Shown: positions 40,795 to 49,037 of the stretch, in pieces
Layout: every line of letters starts with the position of its first letter
Numbering within the stretch: the first letter of the stretch is position 1
Source of the DNA: Nocardioides islandensis
Lineage (GTDB): Bacteria > Actinomycetota > Actinomycetes > Propionibacteriales > Nocardioidaceae
Length of the DNA: 64,000 bases
Direction of reading: 5' to 3'
NCBI RefSeq assembly: GCF_015352455.1
Contig: NZ_JADKPN010000010.1
Span: forward strand, 124,001 to 188,000
Notes under the pieces: generated by a model
What the model saw: the letters and a program-made list of their open reading frames with translations, nothing else
Database searches by the model: none
What the model was told of the DNA's origin: nothing
Position numbers and translations under genes: made by a program

Positions 40795-40811
40795 CTTCCA
40801 CCCAGCGGAAG
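40795..40811. promoter_or_regulatory. Candidate IclR/PcaR operator
   Basis: CTTCC-N7-GGAAG is a perfect 5-bp inverted repeat in the 68-bp gap between the regulator and pcaH. Its form resembles TTCC/GGAA-type IclR-family boxes. No strong -35/-10 pair is obvious beside it. Confidence 0.5.
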
Positions 40812-40853
40812 CGGCCACCACCACCGCGCTCCGCCCTCCTCTAGCGTCGCCTC

Positions 40854-41603
40854 GTGACCACGCAGGCCGACATCAGCGCGGAGATCGCCGCGATCTCCGA
40901 GCAGTACGCCGCCTCCGGGACCACTGAGAACGGCGTGCGGCTCGACTACCCGCCGTACCGCTCCAGCCTGCTGCGCCACCCGACCAAGAGCCCCGTGCAG
41001 GTCGACCCGGAGGGCATCGAGCGGTGGAGCCCGGTGTTCGGCGAGCGCGACGTCGGTCCGCTGGAGTCCGACCTCACCATCCAGCGCAGCGGAGAGCCCC
41101 TGGGCGAGCGGATCAAGGTGACCGGCCGGGTGACCGACAGCGACGGCCGGCCGGTACGCCGCCAGCTCGTCGAGATCTGGCAGGCCAACGCCGGCGGCCG
41201 GTACGTGCACCAGCGCGACCAGCACCCCGCGCCCCTCGACCCGAACTTCATCGGCATGGGCCGCTGCCTGACCGACGACGACGGCAGCTATGTATTCACC
41301 ACGATCAAGCCGGGCCCGTACCCCTGGCGCAACCACCACAACGCCTGGCGCCCGGCGCACATCCACTTCTCGCTGTTCGGCACGGACTTCACCCAGCGCC
41401 TCGTGACGCAGATGTACTTCCCCGGCGACCCGCTGTTCGCCCTCGACCCGATCTACCAGTCGATCGTCGACCCGAAGGCCCGCGAGCGGCTGGTCGCGAC
41501 CTACGACCACGACGTCACCGAGGCCGAGTGGTGCACCGGCTACCGCTGGGACATCGTGCTGTCCGGCGCGGCCGGGACGCCGCTCGAGGAGGAGCACGCG
41601 TGA
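40854..41603 (+). CDS. pcaH: Protocatechuate 3,4-dioxygenase beta subunit
   Basis: Intradiol dioxygenase subunit of 249 aa carrying the catalytic Fe(III). Ligand residues are recognisable as Tyr in NAGGRYVHQRD, Tyr in GPYPWRNHHNAWRPAHIHF and the two His of AHIHF. With PcaG it opens protocatechuate to 3-carboxy-cis,cis-muconate. GTG 40854 follows the intergenic operator region. Its stop overlaps the GTG start of pcaG (GTGA). It is the first gene of the seven-gene pca operon. Confidence 0.95.
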   Translation: MTTQADISAEIAAISEQYAASGTTENGVRLDYPPYRSSLLRHPTKSPVQVDPEGIERWSPVFGERDVGPLESDLTIQRSGEPLGERIKVTGRVTDSDGRPVRRQLVEIWQANAGGRYVHQRDQHPAPLDPNFIGMGRCLTDDDGSYVFTTIKPGPYPWRNHHNAWRPAHIHFSLFGTDFTQRLVTQMYFPGDPLFALDPIYQSIVDPKARERLVATYDHDVTEAEWCTGYRWDIVLSGAAGTPLEEEHA

Positions 41604-42100
41604 CGACGCCCGGCCAGACCGTGGGCCCGTTCTTCGCGTTCGGGCTCGAGTACGACGGCGACTCGGCGCTGGTTCCTCCTGGCACGCCCGGGGCGGTCCG
41701 GCTCTTCGGGAGGGTGCTCGACGGCGACGGCGACCCGGTGCCCGATGCCCTCGTCGAGCTGTGGCAGGCCGACGCCGAGGGTCGCGTCGTGCAGGAGCCG
41801 GGTTCGTTGCGTCGGGACGGCCACACGTTCACCGGCTGGGGGCGCGCGGCCACCGACCGGACGGGCACCTACTCGTTCACGACCCTCGCGCCGGCCGACC
41901 CGCCGTACTTCGCCCTCTGCCTCTTCGCCCGCGGCCTGCTCGACCGTCTCTTCACACGGGCCTACCTCCCCGGGCACCAGCCGGAAGGTCCGCTGTCCTC
42001 GCTGGTCGCGACCGAGGACCCGCACGGGTACCGCTTCGACATCGTGCTGCAGGGCGACGGGGAGACCGTGTTCCTCGACCACCGACGCACGCAAGACTGA
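41600..42100 (+). CDS. pcaG: Protocatechuate 3,4-dioxygenase alpha subunit
   Basis: Subunit of 166 aa sharing the intradiol fold (TPGQTVGPFFAFGL, VELWQADAEGRV, GWGRAATDRTGTYSFTTLAP) but lacking the iron His pair, as expected for PcaG. It completes the active site with PcaH in an (alpha-beta)n oligomer. The length is shorter than the roughly 200 aa of many proteobacterial PcaG proteins but normal for actinobacteria. GTG start with 4-bp overlap to pcaH. Confidence 0.94.
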   Translation: MTTPGQTVGPFFAFGLEYDGDSALVPPGTPGAVRLFGRVLDGDGDPVPDALVELWQADAEGRVVQEPGSLRRDGHTFTGWGRAATDRTGTYSFTTLAPADPPYFALCLFARGLLDRLFTRAYLPGHQPEGPLSSLVATEDPHGYRFDIVLQGDGETVFLDHRRTQD

Positions 42101-42104
42101 TGCG

Positions 42105-43322
42105 ATGAGCAACCTGTTGTGGCCCGGTGACGAACGCGCCGGCGACCTGTTCTCCGACGAGACGCTCATGGCCGCGATGATCGCCGTCGAGGAGGCGTGG
42201 CTCGACGCTCTGGCCAAGGCCGGGGTCGCCCCCGCCAACGTGGCGAAGCTCGATTTGCAGTCGCTCGTCAAGCCGTACCACCAGGAGTGGCTGGAGAACG
42301 AGGCCGAAAGTACGGGCAACCCCGCGGCGGGTCTCGTCGAGCTGCTTCGCAGCGCTCTGGCCGACACCAGCGCCGACGGGGCGCGCTGGCTGCATCGGGG
42401 CCTCACCAGCCAGGACGTCGTCGACACCGCTCTCATGCTGTGCGCCAAGGACGCGGTGGGGACGATCCTCGACGACCTGCGTCGCCACATCCGCGGGCTG
42501 GCCGACCTCGTCGTGGCTCATCGCCACACGCCGATGGTCGGCCGCACCCTCACCCAGCACGCCGTGCCCACGACGTTCGGCCTGAAGGCGGCGGGCTGGC
42601 TCACCGGAGTGCTCGACGCGCACGACACCACCTCGGCGCTGGTCCTGCCGGTCCAGGTCGGCGGTGCCGCGGGCACCATGGCGGCCACCGTCCAGCTGGC
42701 CGGCCGGCTCGAGGACCCTGTGTCCGCGACGACCGCGCTGTCGCTGGAGATCGCCACCGCACTGGGGCTGACGGCCTCGACTCCCTGGCACACCACCCGC
42801 ACCAGCGTGACCCGGCTCGGTGACGCCGCGACCGCCTGCACCGACGCCTGGGGCCGCATCGCCACCGACGTGCTGACCCTGAGCCGGCCCGAGATCGGCG
42901 AGCTCTCCGAGGACCTCGGCGGAGGCTCGTCGACGATGCCGCACAAGGCCAACCCCGTGCTCTCGACCCTGGTACGCCGCGCCGCGCTCGCCGCACCCCA
43001 GCTCGCGGCGACGCTGCACCTCGCTGCCGCCGACGCCGGGGACGAACGCCCGGCCGGCGCGTGGCACGCCGAGTGGGACACCCTGCGCACCCTGCTCCGC
43101 CGAACGGTCGTCGCGGGAGCGCAGACGACCGAGCTCCTGTCGGGACTCCAGGTTCATGCCGACCGGATGGCCGCGACCCTGGACGCCGCGCGCGACGACG
43201 TACGGTCCGAGCAACGCGCCATGGCCGACCTCTCCGGCACCGACGCGACGAGCGACTACCTCGGCGCGACCGACGCGTTCCTCGAGGCACCGCTGGCCCG
43301 GGCTGCCGGGGTGCTCGCGTGA
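42105..43322 (+). CDS. pcaB: 3-carboxy-cis,cis-muconate cycloisomerase
   Basis: Fumarase/aspartase-superfamily enzyme of 405 aa that closes carboxymuconate to gamma-carboxymuconolactone. The signature SSTMPHKANPV is near residue 281, and TSQDVVDTALML and GRTLTQHAVPTTFG mark the other conserved regions. Start four bases after the pcaG stop. Its end overlaps pcaL by 4 bp. Confidence 0.94.
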   Translation: MSNLLWPGDERAGDLFSDETLMAAMIAVEEAWLDALAKAGVAPANVAKLDLQSLVKPYHQEWLENEAESTGNPAAGLVELLRSALADTSADGARWLHRGLTSQDVVDTALMLCAKDAVGTILDDLRRHIRGLADLVVAHRHTPMVGRTLTQHAVPTTFGLKAAGWLTGVLDAHDTTSALVLPVQVGGAAGTMAATVQLAGRLEDPVSATTALSLEIATALGLTASTPWHTTRTSVTRLGDAATACTDAWGRIATDVLTLSRPEIGELSEDLGGGSSTMPHKANPVLSTLVRRAALAAPQLAATLHLAAADAGDERPAGAWHAEWDTLRTLLRRTVVAGAQTTELLSGLQVHADRMAATLDAARDDVRSEQRAMADLSGTDATSDYLGATDAFLEAPLARAAGVLA

Positions 43323-44491
43323 TCCCGGTCGTCACCGGCGTGCGGCTGTCCGGCGCCCGCCACCGCGCCGAGCTGCCGCTGCTCGTGCTCGGCCCGTCGC
43401 TCGGCACCAGCGCCGGCGCGCTCTGGACCGACTGCGCCCGCGGCCTCACCGACGACTTCGACGTGCTCGCCTGGGACCTCCCCGGCCACGGCCACAACCG
43501 AGCCGTGCCGGACGAGCCCTTCACGATGGCCGAGCTCGCCGAGGCGGTGCTGCGCCTGGTCGCCGACGTCCAGGAGCAGCGCGGTGACGTCGACGCGCCG
43601 TTCGCGTACGCCGGCGTCTCGGTCGGCGGCTGCGTCGGCCAGCAGCTGCTCCTCGACCACCCCGACCGGGTCACCGCGGCGGCGCTCATCTGCACCGGCG
43701 CGAAGATCCTCGACGCCGACACGTGGGCCGCGCGCGTCTCGCAGGTACGCGCCTCCGGCACGTCGAGCATCGTCTCCGCCTCGGCCGAGCGGTGGTTCGC
43801 ACCGGGCTTCCTCGAGCACGAGCAGTCCCGGTCCAGCGCGCTGCTGCACTCGCTCAGCGACGCGGTGGACGCCGGGTACGTCGAGGTGTGTCATGCCCTC
43901 GCCGGGTTCGATGTCCGCGACCGGCTCGGGGACGTCGCCGCCCCGGTGCTGGCGATCGCGGGCGCCCACGACTCGGTCTGCCCCCCGGAGTCGCTCGAGC
44001 TGATCGCCGACGGCGTGCCCGACGGCCGGCTGGTCGTGCTCGAGGGCGCCTCCCACCTGGCGCCGGCCGAGCAGCCCGAGGAGGTGGCGGACCTGCTGCG
44101 TCGGCACTTCCTGGGTGGCCGCGTCGACCGTGGGCCGGGCGAGACCGTGCGCCGCGAGGTGCTGGGCGACGCCCACGTCGACCGGTCCTTCGCCGGCGCC
44201 ACCGACCTCACGCGGGAGTTCCAGGACTTCATCACCACCTACGCCTGGGGCGGCGTCTGGACCCGCCCCGGCCTGGACCGCCGCAGCCGGTCGATGATCA
44301 CCCTCACCGCGCTCGTCGCCGGCGGCCACCACGAGGAGCTCGCGCTGCACCTGCGCGCCGCGCGCACGAACGGCCTGTCGTGGGACGAGATCAAGGAGGT
44401 GCTGCTGCAGACGGCCATCTACTGCGGCGTACCGGCCGCCAACACGGCCTTCCGGATCGCCCAGGGCGTCCGGGACGAGGAGGACGAGTGA
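43319..44491 (+). CDS. pcaL: Fused beta-ketoadipate enol-lactone hydrolase/4-carboxymuconolactone decarboxylase
   Basis: PcaD-PcaC fusion of 390 aa. Residues about 1-260 form an alpha/beta hydrolase (YAGVSVGGCVGQQ nucleophile elbow, GAHDSVCPPE, GASHLAPAEQP). Residues about 275-390 are a carboxymuconolactone decarboxylase domain (TRPGLDRRSRSMITLTALVAGG, LLQTAIYCGVPAANTAF). The fusion is typical of actinobacteria and channels the decarboxylated lactone to hydrolysis. GTG start overlaps pcaB. Confidence 0.95.
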   Translation: MIPVVTGVRLSGARHRAELPLLVLGPSLGTSAGALWTDCARGLTDDFDVLAWDLPGHGHNRAVPDEPFTMAELAEAVLRLVADVQEQRGDVDAPFAYAGVSVGGCVGQQLLLDHPDRVTAAALICTGAKILDADTWAARVSQVRASGTSSIVSASAERWFAPGFLEHEQSRSSALLHSLSDAVDAGYVEVCHALAGFDVRDRLGDVAAPVLAIAGAHDSVCPPESLELIADGVPDGRLVVLEGASHLAPAEQPEEVADLLRRHFLGGRVDRGPGETVRREVLGDAHVDRSFAGATDLTREFQDFITTYAWGGVWTRPGLDRRSRSMITLTALVAGGHHEELALHLRAARTNGLSWDEIKEVLLQTAIYCGVPAANTAFRIAQGVRDEEDE

Positions 44492-45672
44492 CCGCCCACG
44501 CCTTCGTGTACGCCGCCGTGCGCACGCCGTTCGGGAGGTTCGGCGGCGCGCTGGCCGACGTACGCCCCGACGACCTGGCCGCGACCGCGGTCACCGGCGT
44601 GCTCGCCCGGGCGCCGGGCCTGGATCCCGGACGGATCGGCGACGTGGTCTGGGGCAACGCCAACGGAGCCGGCGAGGACAACCGCAACGTGGGCCGGATG
44701 GCCGTCCTGCTCGCCGGTCTCCCGCCGTCCGTCCCGGCCGTCACCGTCAACCGGCTCTGCGGCTCCTCGCTCGACGCGGCGATGACCGGGTCGCGCACCA
44801 TCGAGTCGGGTGACGCGGACATCGTGCTGACCGGCGGCGTCGAGTCGATGACCCGGGCGCCCTGGGTGCTGCCGAAGCCGTCCCGGGCCTACCCCGCTGG
44901 CAACGTCACCGCCGTGTCCACGACGCTGGGCTGGCGACTCGTCAACGAGCGGATGCCGGCCGAGTGGACCGTCTCGCTCGGCGAGGCCAACGAGCAGCTC
45001 GCCGACAGGTACGGCATCTCGCGGCAGCGGCAGGACGAGTTCGCCGCGCGCTCGCACAACCTCGCGGACGCCGCCTGGAACGACGGCTTCTACGACGACC
45101 TGGTCGTGCCGGTCGACGGCGTCGACCTCACGCGCGACGAGGGCATCCGACCCGGGTCCTCGGCCGACAAGCTGGCCGGACTGAGGCCGTCGTTCCGCCC
45201 GGACGGCACGATCACCGCCGCCAACGCCTCGCCGCTGAACGACGGCGCCTCGGCCGTGCTGCTCGGCTCGGAGGCGGCCCGCGACACCATCGGCCTCGAC
45301 CCGGTCGCGCGCGTGGCGGGACGTGGCACGTTCGCGCTGGTGCCGCAGGACTTCGGCATCGCGCCGGTCGAGGCGGTCAACGCCGCCCTGGCCCGGGCCG
45401 GGATCACCTGGGACGACGTCGCGGCCGTCGAGCTCAACGAGGCGTTCGCCGTGCAGTCGCTGGCCTGCGTCGACCTCTGGAAGGTCGACCCGCAGATCGT
45501 GAACACCAAGGGCGGCGCCATCGCCATCGGCCACCCGCTGGGGGCCAGTGGCGGCCGGGTGCTCGGCACGCTGGCCCACCGGCTGCGGGAGTCGGGCGGA
45601 CGCTGGGGCGTCGCCGCGATCTGCATCGGCGTCGGCCAGGGCCTCGCGGTCGTGCTGGAGAACGTCGGGTGA
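44488..45672 (+). CDS. pcaF: Beta-ketoadipyl-CoA thiolase
   Basis: Thiolase of 394 aa. The acylated Cys is in TVNRLCGSSLDA, His in AIGHPLGASGGR and the second Cys in AAICIGVGQG. It cleaves beta-ketoadipyl-CoA to succinyl-CoA and acetyl-CoA. GTG start overlaps the pcaL stop, and the end overlaps pcaI. By sequence alone an acetyl-CoA acetyltransferase is possible, but context settles the role. Confidence 0.94.
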   Translation: MTAHAFVYAAVRTPFGRFGGALADVRPDDLAATAVTGVLARAPGLDPGRIGDVVWGNANGAGEDNRNVGRMAVLLAGLPPSVPAVTVNRLCGSSLDAAMTGSRTIESGDADIVLTGGVESMTRAPWVLPKPSRAYPAGNVTAVSTTLGWRLVNERMPAEWTVSLGEANEQLADRYGISRQRQDEFAARSHNLADAAWNDGFYDDLVVPVDGVDLTRDEGIRPGSSADKLAGLRPSFRPDGTITAANASPLNDGASAVLLGSEAARDTIGLDPVARVAGRGTFALVPQDFGIAPVEAVNAALARAGITWDDVAAVELNEAFAVQSLACVDLWKVDPQIVNTKGGAIAIGHPLGASGGRVLGTLAHRLRESGGRWGVAAICIGVGQGLAVVLENVG

Positions 45673-46328
45673 AGGTCCGGTTCCCCGAGTCCGCCGACGA
45701 GGCGGTCGCCGACGTCGCCGACGGGTCGACGGTGCTGGTGGGCGGCTTCGGGCCGGCCGGGATGCCGTACGCGCTGATCGACGCGCTGATCCGCCAGGGC
45801 GCCACCGATCTCACGATCGTCAACAACAACGCGGGGAACGCCGACACCGGCCTCGCCGCCCTGCTCGCCGAGGGCCGGGTCCGCAAGGTGATCTGCTCGT
45901 TCCCGCGCCAGCACGACTCGTGGGTCTTCGACGGTCTCTACCGCGAGGGGCGCATCGAGCTCGAGCTGGTGCCGCAGGGCAACCTGGCCGAGCGGATGCG
46001 CGCCGCCGGTGCGGGCATCGGCGCGTTCTTCTGCCCGACCGGGGTGGGTACGCCGCTCGCCGAGGGCAAGGAGACGCGCGAGATCGACGGGCGGACCTAC
46101 GTGCTGGAGTACCCCATCCACGGCGACGTCGCCCTGATCGGCGCCCACCGGGCGGACCGCGCCGGCAACCTCGTGTACCGCAAGACCGCCCGCAACTTCG
46201 GGCCGGTGATGGCCACGGCCGCCGACCTCGTCGTCGCCGAGGTACGTGAGGTCGTCGAGATCGGCGCGATCGACCCGGAGGTCGTGGTCACGCCGGGCAT
46301 CTTCGTGGACCGGGTGGTGGTGTCGTGA
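45669..46328 (+). CDS. pcaI: 3-oxoadipate CoA-transferase subunit A
   Basis: CoA-transferase family I alpha subunit of 219 aa. GGFGPAGMPYALIDAL and the glycine-rich GAFFCPTGVGTPLAEGKE are typical. With PcaJ it transfers CoA from succinyl-CoA to beta-ketoadipate. GTG 45669 overlaps pcaF, and the end overlaps pcaJ by 4 bp. Confidence 0.93.
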   Translation: MKVRFPESADEAVADVADGSTVLVGGFGPAGMPYALIDALIRQGATDLTIVNNNAGNADTGLAALLAEGRVRKVICSFPRQHDSWVFDGLYREGRIELELVPQGNLAERMRAAGAGIGAFFCPTGVGTPLAEGKETREIDGRTYVLEYPIHGDVALIGAHRADRAGNLVYRKTARNFGPVMATAADLVVAEVREVVEIGAIDPEVVVTPGIFVDRVVVS

Positions 46329-46960
46329 GCGGCTCAGCCAGGACGGTCGACGAGATCGCCGCCGCGGTGGCCGCGGACATCCCCGAGGGGTCGTTCGTGA
46401 ACCTCGGGATCGGCCAGCCCACCAAGGTCGCCGAGCACCTGACCGCCGACTCGGGCGTCGTGCTGCACACCGAGAACGGCATGCTCGGCATGGGCCCGCT
46501 CGCTGCGAAGGGCCACGAGGACTGGGACCTCACCAACGCCGGCAAGCAGGCGGTCACCGAGCTGCCCGGGGCGGCGTACTTCCACCACGCCGACTCCTTC
46601 GCGATGATGCGCGGCGGTCACCTCGACGTCTGCGTGCTCGGCGCCTTCCAGGTCTCCGTCACCGGCGACCTCGCCAACTGGCACACCGGGGCACCCGACG
46701 CGATCCCGGCCGTGGGCGGCGCGATGGACCTCGCCATCGGCGCCAAGCAGGTCTTCGTGATGATGACGCTGTTCGCGAAGGACGGCTCGCCGAAGCTGGT
46801 CACCGAGTGCACCTACCCCCTGACGGGCCTGGCCTGCGTCACCCGCCTCTACACCGACCTGGCGACCTTCGACCTCGGGCCACGGGGCGCCCACCTGGTG
46901 GAGACCTTCGGGACCACGCCCGCCGAGCTGGCCGAACGGCTCGGTCTCGACCTGGTGTGA
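46325..46960 (+). CDS. pcaJ: 3-oxoadipate CoA-transferase subunit B
   Basis: Beta subunit of 211 aa. The catalytic Glu is in HTENGMLGMGP, near residue 52. NLGIGQPT and GGHLDVCVLGAFQVS are conserved family stretches. It is the last gene of the pca operon; a strong hairpin (46969-47000) follows nine bases after its stop. Confidence 0.94.
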   Translation: MSGSARTVDEIAAAVAADIPEGSFVNLGIGQPTKVAEHLTADSGVVLHTENGMLGMGPLAAKGHEDWDLTNAGKQAVTELPGAAYFHHADSFAMMRGGHLDVCVLGAFQVSVTGDLANWHTGAPDAIPAVGGAMDLAIGAKQVFVMMTLFAKDGSPKLVTECTYPLTGLACVTRLYTDLATFDLGPRGAHLVETFGTTPAELAERLGLDLV

Positions 46961-46968
46961 CTGCGGTA

Positions 46969-47000
46969 CCGCGGCAGAGGGTCTTTCGACCCTGCCGCGG
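46969..47000 (+). terminator. Strong hairpin after pcaJ
   Basis: CCGCGGCA and TGCCGCGG pair, then GA is bulged, then GGGTC-TTTC-GACCC closes the stem. A T-tract is missing, as is common in high-GC actinobacteria. It ends the pca operon. Confidence 0.8.
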
Positions 47001-47050
47001 AGGGCCCAGGTCGCGCAGGCTGGCTCCACAGCGGCAAAGGAGGTGGAGTC

Positions 47051-47419
47051 ATGGTCATCGCAGGACTGATCATCGTGGTGCTCATCGGGCTCGGCGGTGC
47101 GATCGTCGTGTTCGGGCTCCGGCGGGTGTTCCTGGAGGAGGAGGATGCCGAGGCCCGCGTGCGCACGAGCGAGGCACACGTCCTCGAGTACGCCATCCCT
47201 CCGGGCGTCGACCCCGCCGACCTGCGCGCCGCCGTCGCCACGGCTGGGTTCACCGGTGCCGTGAAGGCCGGCCCCAGCGGCGACCGCCTCCGCGTGGTGT
47301 GCGCGGAGCACGACCGCGCACGCCTGCGCGACGCGATCGAGGGTGCCCACTCGGCGGCCTCGGGCGATGCGCCCCTCCGACTGGGACCGGTCGTGTTCGT
47401 CGACGAGCGCCCCGCCTAG
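47051..47419 (+). CDS. Small single-pass membrane protein, function unknown
   Basis: Protein of 122 aa. One N-terminal membrane helix (MVIAGLIIVVLIGLGGAIVVFGL) is followed by a soluble domain of about 95 residues (EYAIPPGVDPADLRAAVATAGFTGAV ... LRVVCAEHDRARLRDAIEGA) with a beta-alpha-beta, ferredoxin-like look. A near-perfect Shine-Dalgarno, AAAGGAGGT, precedes the ATG, suggesting high expression. It converges with and overlaps the next gene at their stops by 4 bp. The family is not recognised. Confidence 0.75.
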   Translation: MVIAGLIIVVLIGLGGAIVVFGLRRVFLEEEDAEARVRTSEAHVLEYAIPPGVDPADLRAAVATAGFTGAVKAGPSGDRLRVVCAEHDRARLRDAIEGAHSAASGDAPLRLGPVVFVDERPA

Positions 47420-48924
47420 ACCTCGGTGAGCCGGTCGCTGGCCGCCACCAAGAAGGCCTCGACCCACGGCTCGTACGGCTCCGGCAGGTCGCCGGCCAGC
47501 TGCTCGAGACCGCCGGGGTGACGCGACACCTCGTACCGGCGGGACACGATGTCGTCCAGGTGGAGGTCCACGACCCTGCGCGCGAGCGCGACCGGGTCGC
47601 GGTCGACCACGGCGCCCCGCAGTCCCCATCCGGTCCAGACGACCTCGAGGTCCGGCAACGTGTTGAAGTAGTTGCGGATCATCACCCAGAACACGAAGTC
47701 GACGGCCTCGCTGCTCCACCCCCGCGCCGCGAGGACCGCGGGCACGGTCTCGCCGGCGAAGGTGTACTCGTGCTCGGCGTCGACCACGCGCCCGTACGCC
47801 GTCAGGGTCGGCCACGGGTCGGGCGCCAGGATGCCGTAGGCGCGGACCGCGCGCGCGAGCAGGCCCACCCCCTCCTCGGGGTCGGAGAACAGGAACTCCT
47901 TCGCCATCACCTCGGCCGCCCGGTCGACGAGCCGACCCAGCGCTGCGCTCGCCTCGGGCACCTCGTCCCGCACCCGGTCGAAGAACTCGTCCTCCGACAC
48001 CTCGTGGTCGCCCACGACGAAGCGGATCACGATCCGGGAGTCGTCGGCACGGCCGGGGAGGTCGTCGGTGAGCTGCCGCGTGAGGTCGTCGATGCCGCCG
48101 ACCACGGCCTCCGGTGACCAGTCGGCCACCCGCACGGTCACGGTGCCGGCCGTCGACGCCGACGGGGCCGACGGGGCCGACGGGGCCGACGGGGCCGGGT
48201 GGACCTGTCCGTGCTCGGCCGCGACCCACCCGTCGTCGGCCACCGGGACGACGTACGGCCGCATCACGTCCTCCCGGGGCGACCCGTCCAGGAAGGCGGT
48301 GCCGTCGGCGAACGTCTCCCGCAGCCGGCGGCCGGGCAGGCCCTCGACGTCGTGGGAGTACTCGGCGACCGGCAGCCAGGTGGTCGTCACCAGGCCCTTG
48401 CGCTCCAGGGCCAGGCGCGGCGACACCGACCCGTCGAGCCCGACGCAGCTGAAGAACCCCTGCGTGCGGACCCAGAACGCCTCACCGTCCGGCTGCCAGG
48501 CGGCGAACACGCACCACGTGTCGCGCAGCGCCTCGAGGTTGTCCATCACGCCGCGGGCCAGTCGCGGGTCGTGCTGCACGCCGGGCGGGTACGCGCCCAG
48601 GGGAGGTACGTCGGAGTCGGGATCGAGCTCGTTGGCGCTCATCGCCCCCGCGATCATGTCCCACATCTGCCGCCGCACGCGGGTCCCGTCGGGACTGGGG
48701 AGCTCGTCGCGGAAGCCCATCGCGTCGGGCATCTCCTCGACCGGCACCCAGGCCACCACGACGCGGCGCACGAAGGCCCTCGGGTCGGTCTCCCACACCT
48801 GGTAGGCCAGGCCGTACCGACGCTCGCCGGTCGCCGGGAGCTCGCGGACGACGATGTGGGCGAGGTCCTGGCGAACCGCGAGGCGTCCACCGGGTGCCTC
48901 GATCATGGGGGGCATGCGGAACAC
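47416..48924 (-). CDS. Large cytoplasmic protein, function unknown
   Basis: Soluble protein of 502 aa without signal or membrane segments. The N-terminal half is beta-rich (GRLAVRQDLAHIVVRELPATGERRYGLAYQVWETDP...). A low-complexity linker, PSAPSAPSAPSAS, around residues 244-256 separates it from a mostly helical C-terminal half (DDLTRQLTDDLPGRADD ... FVFWVMIRNYFNTLPDLEVVWTGWG). The linker is encoded by a 9-bp tandem repeat. The start may be ATG 48924 or the later ATGs 48915/48906. No family, catalytic motif or operon partner is recognised. Confidence 0.7.
   Translation of the reverse strand: MFRMPPMIEAPGGRLAVRQDLAHIVVRELPATGERRYGLAYQVWETDPRAFVRRVVVAWVPVEEMPDAMGFRDELPSPDGTRVRRQMWDMIAGAMSANELDPDSDVPPLGAYPPGVQHDPRLARGVMDNLEALRDTWCVFAAWQPDGEAFWVRTQGFFSCVGLDGSVSPRLALERKGLVTTTWLPVAEYSHDVEGLPGRRLRETFADGTAFLDGSPREDVMRPYVVPVADDGWVAAEHGQVHPAPSAPSAPSAPSASTAGTVTVRVADWSPEAVVGGIDDLTRQLTDDLPGRADDSRIVIRFVVGDHEVSEDEFFDRVRDEVPEASAALGRLVDRAAEVMAKEFLFSDPEEGVGLLARAVRAYGILAPDPWPTLTAYGRVVDAEHEYTFAGETVPAVLAARGWSSEAVDFVFWVMIRNYFNTLPDLEVVWTGWGLRGAVVDRDPVALARRVVDLHLDDIVSRRYEVSRHPGGLEQLAGDLPEPYEPWVEAFLVAASDRLTEV
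48161..48196. repeat. 9-bp tandem repeat, four copies
   Basis: GACGGGGCC is repeated four times in the coding region of the 47416-48924 gene. It encodes the repeated Pro-Ser-Ala linker on the minus strand. Confidence 0.85.
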
Positions 48925-49037
48925 CGCGGCAGCCTAGCCAGCGCGGGCACGCGGCCGTGGCGTAACGCCGCGCGCAGGTGTCCCGCGTCCGAGCATCGGC
49001 GGCCCCCGCGCACCCCAGGGTGCGGGCGCGGCCATGG

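Noticed and set aside
46334..48229. 631-aa minus frame over pcaJ and the small membrane protein
   Set aside because: Shadow of pcaJ and of the 47416-48924 gene in another frame; no recognisable domain.
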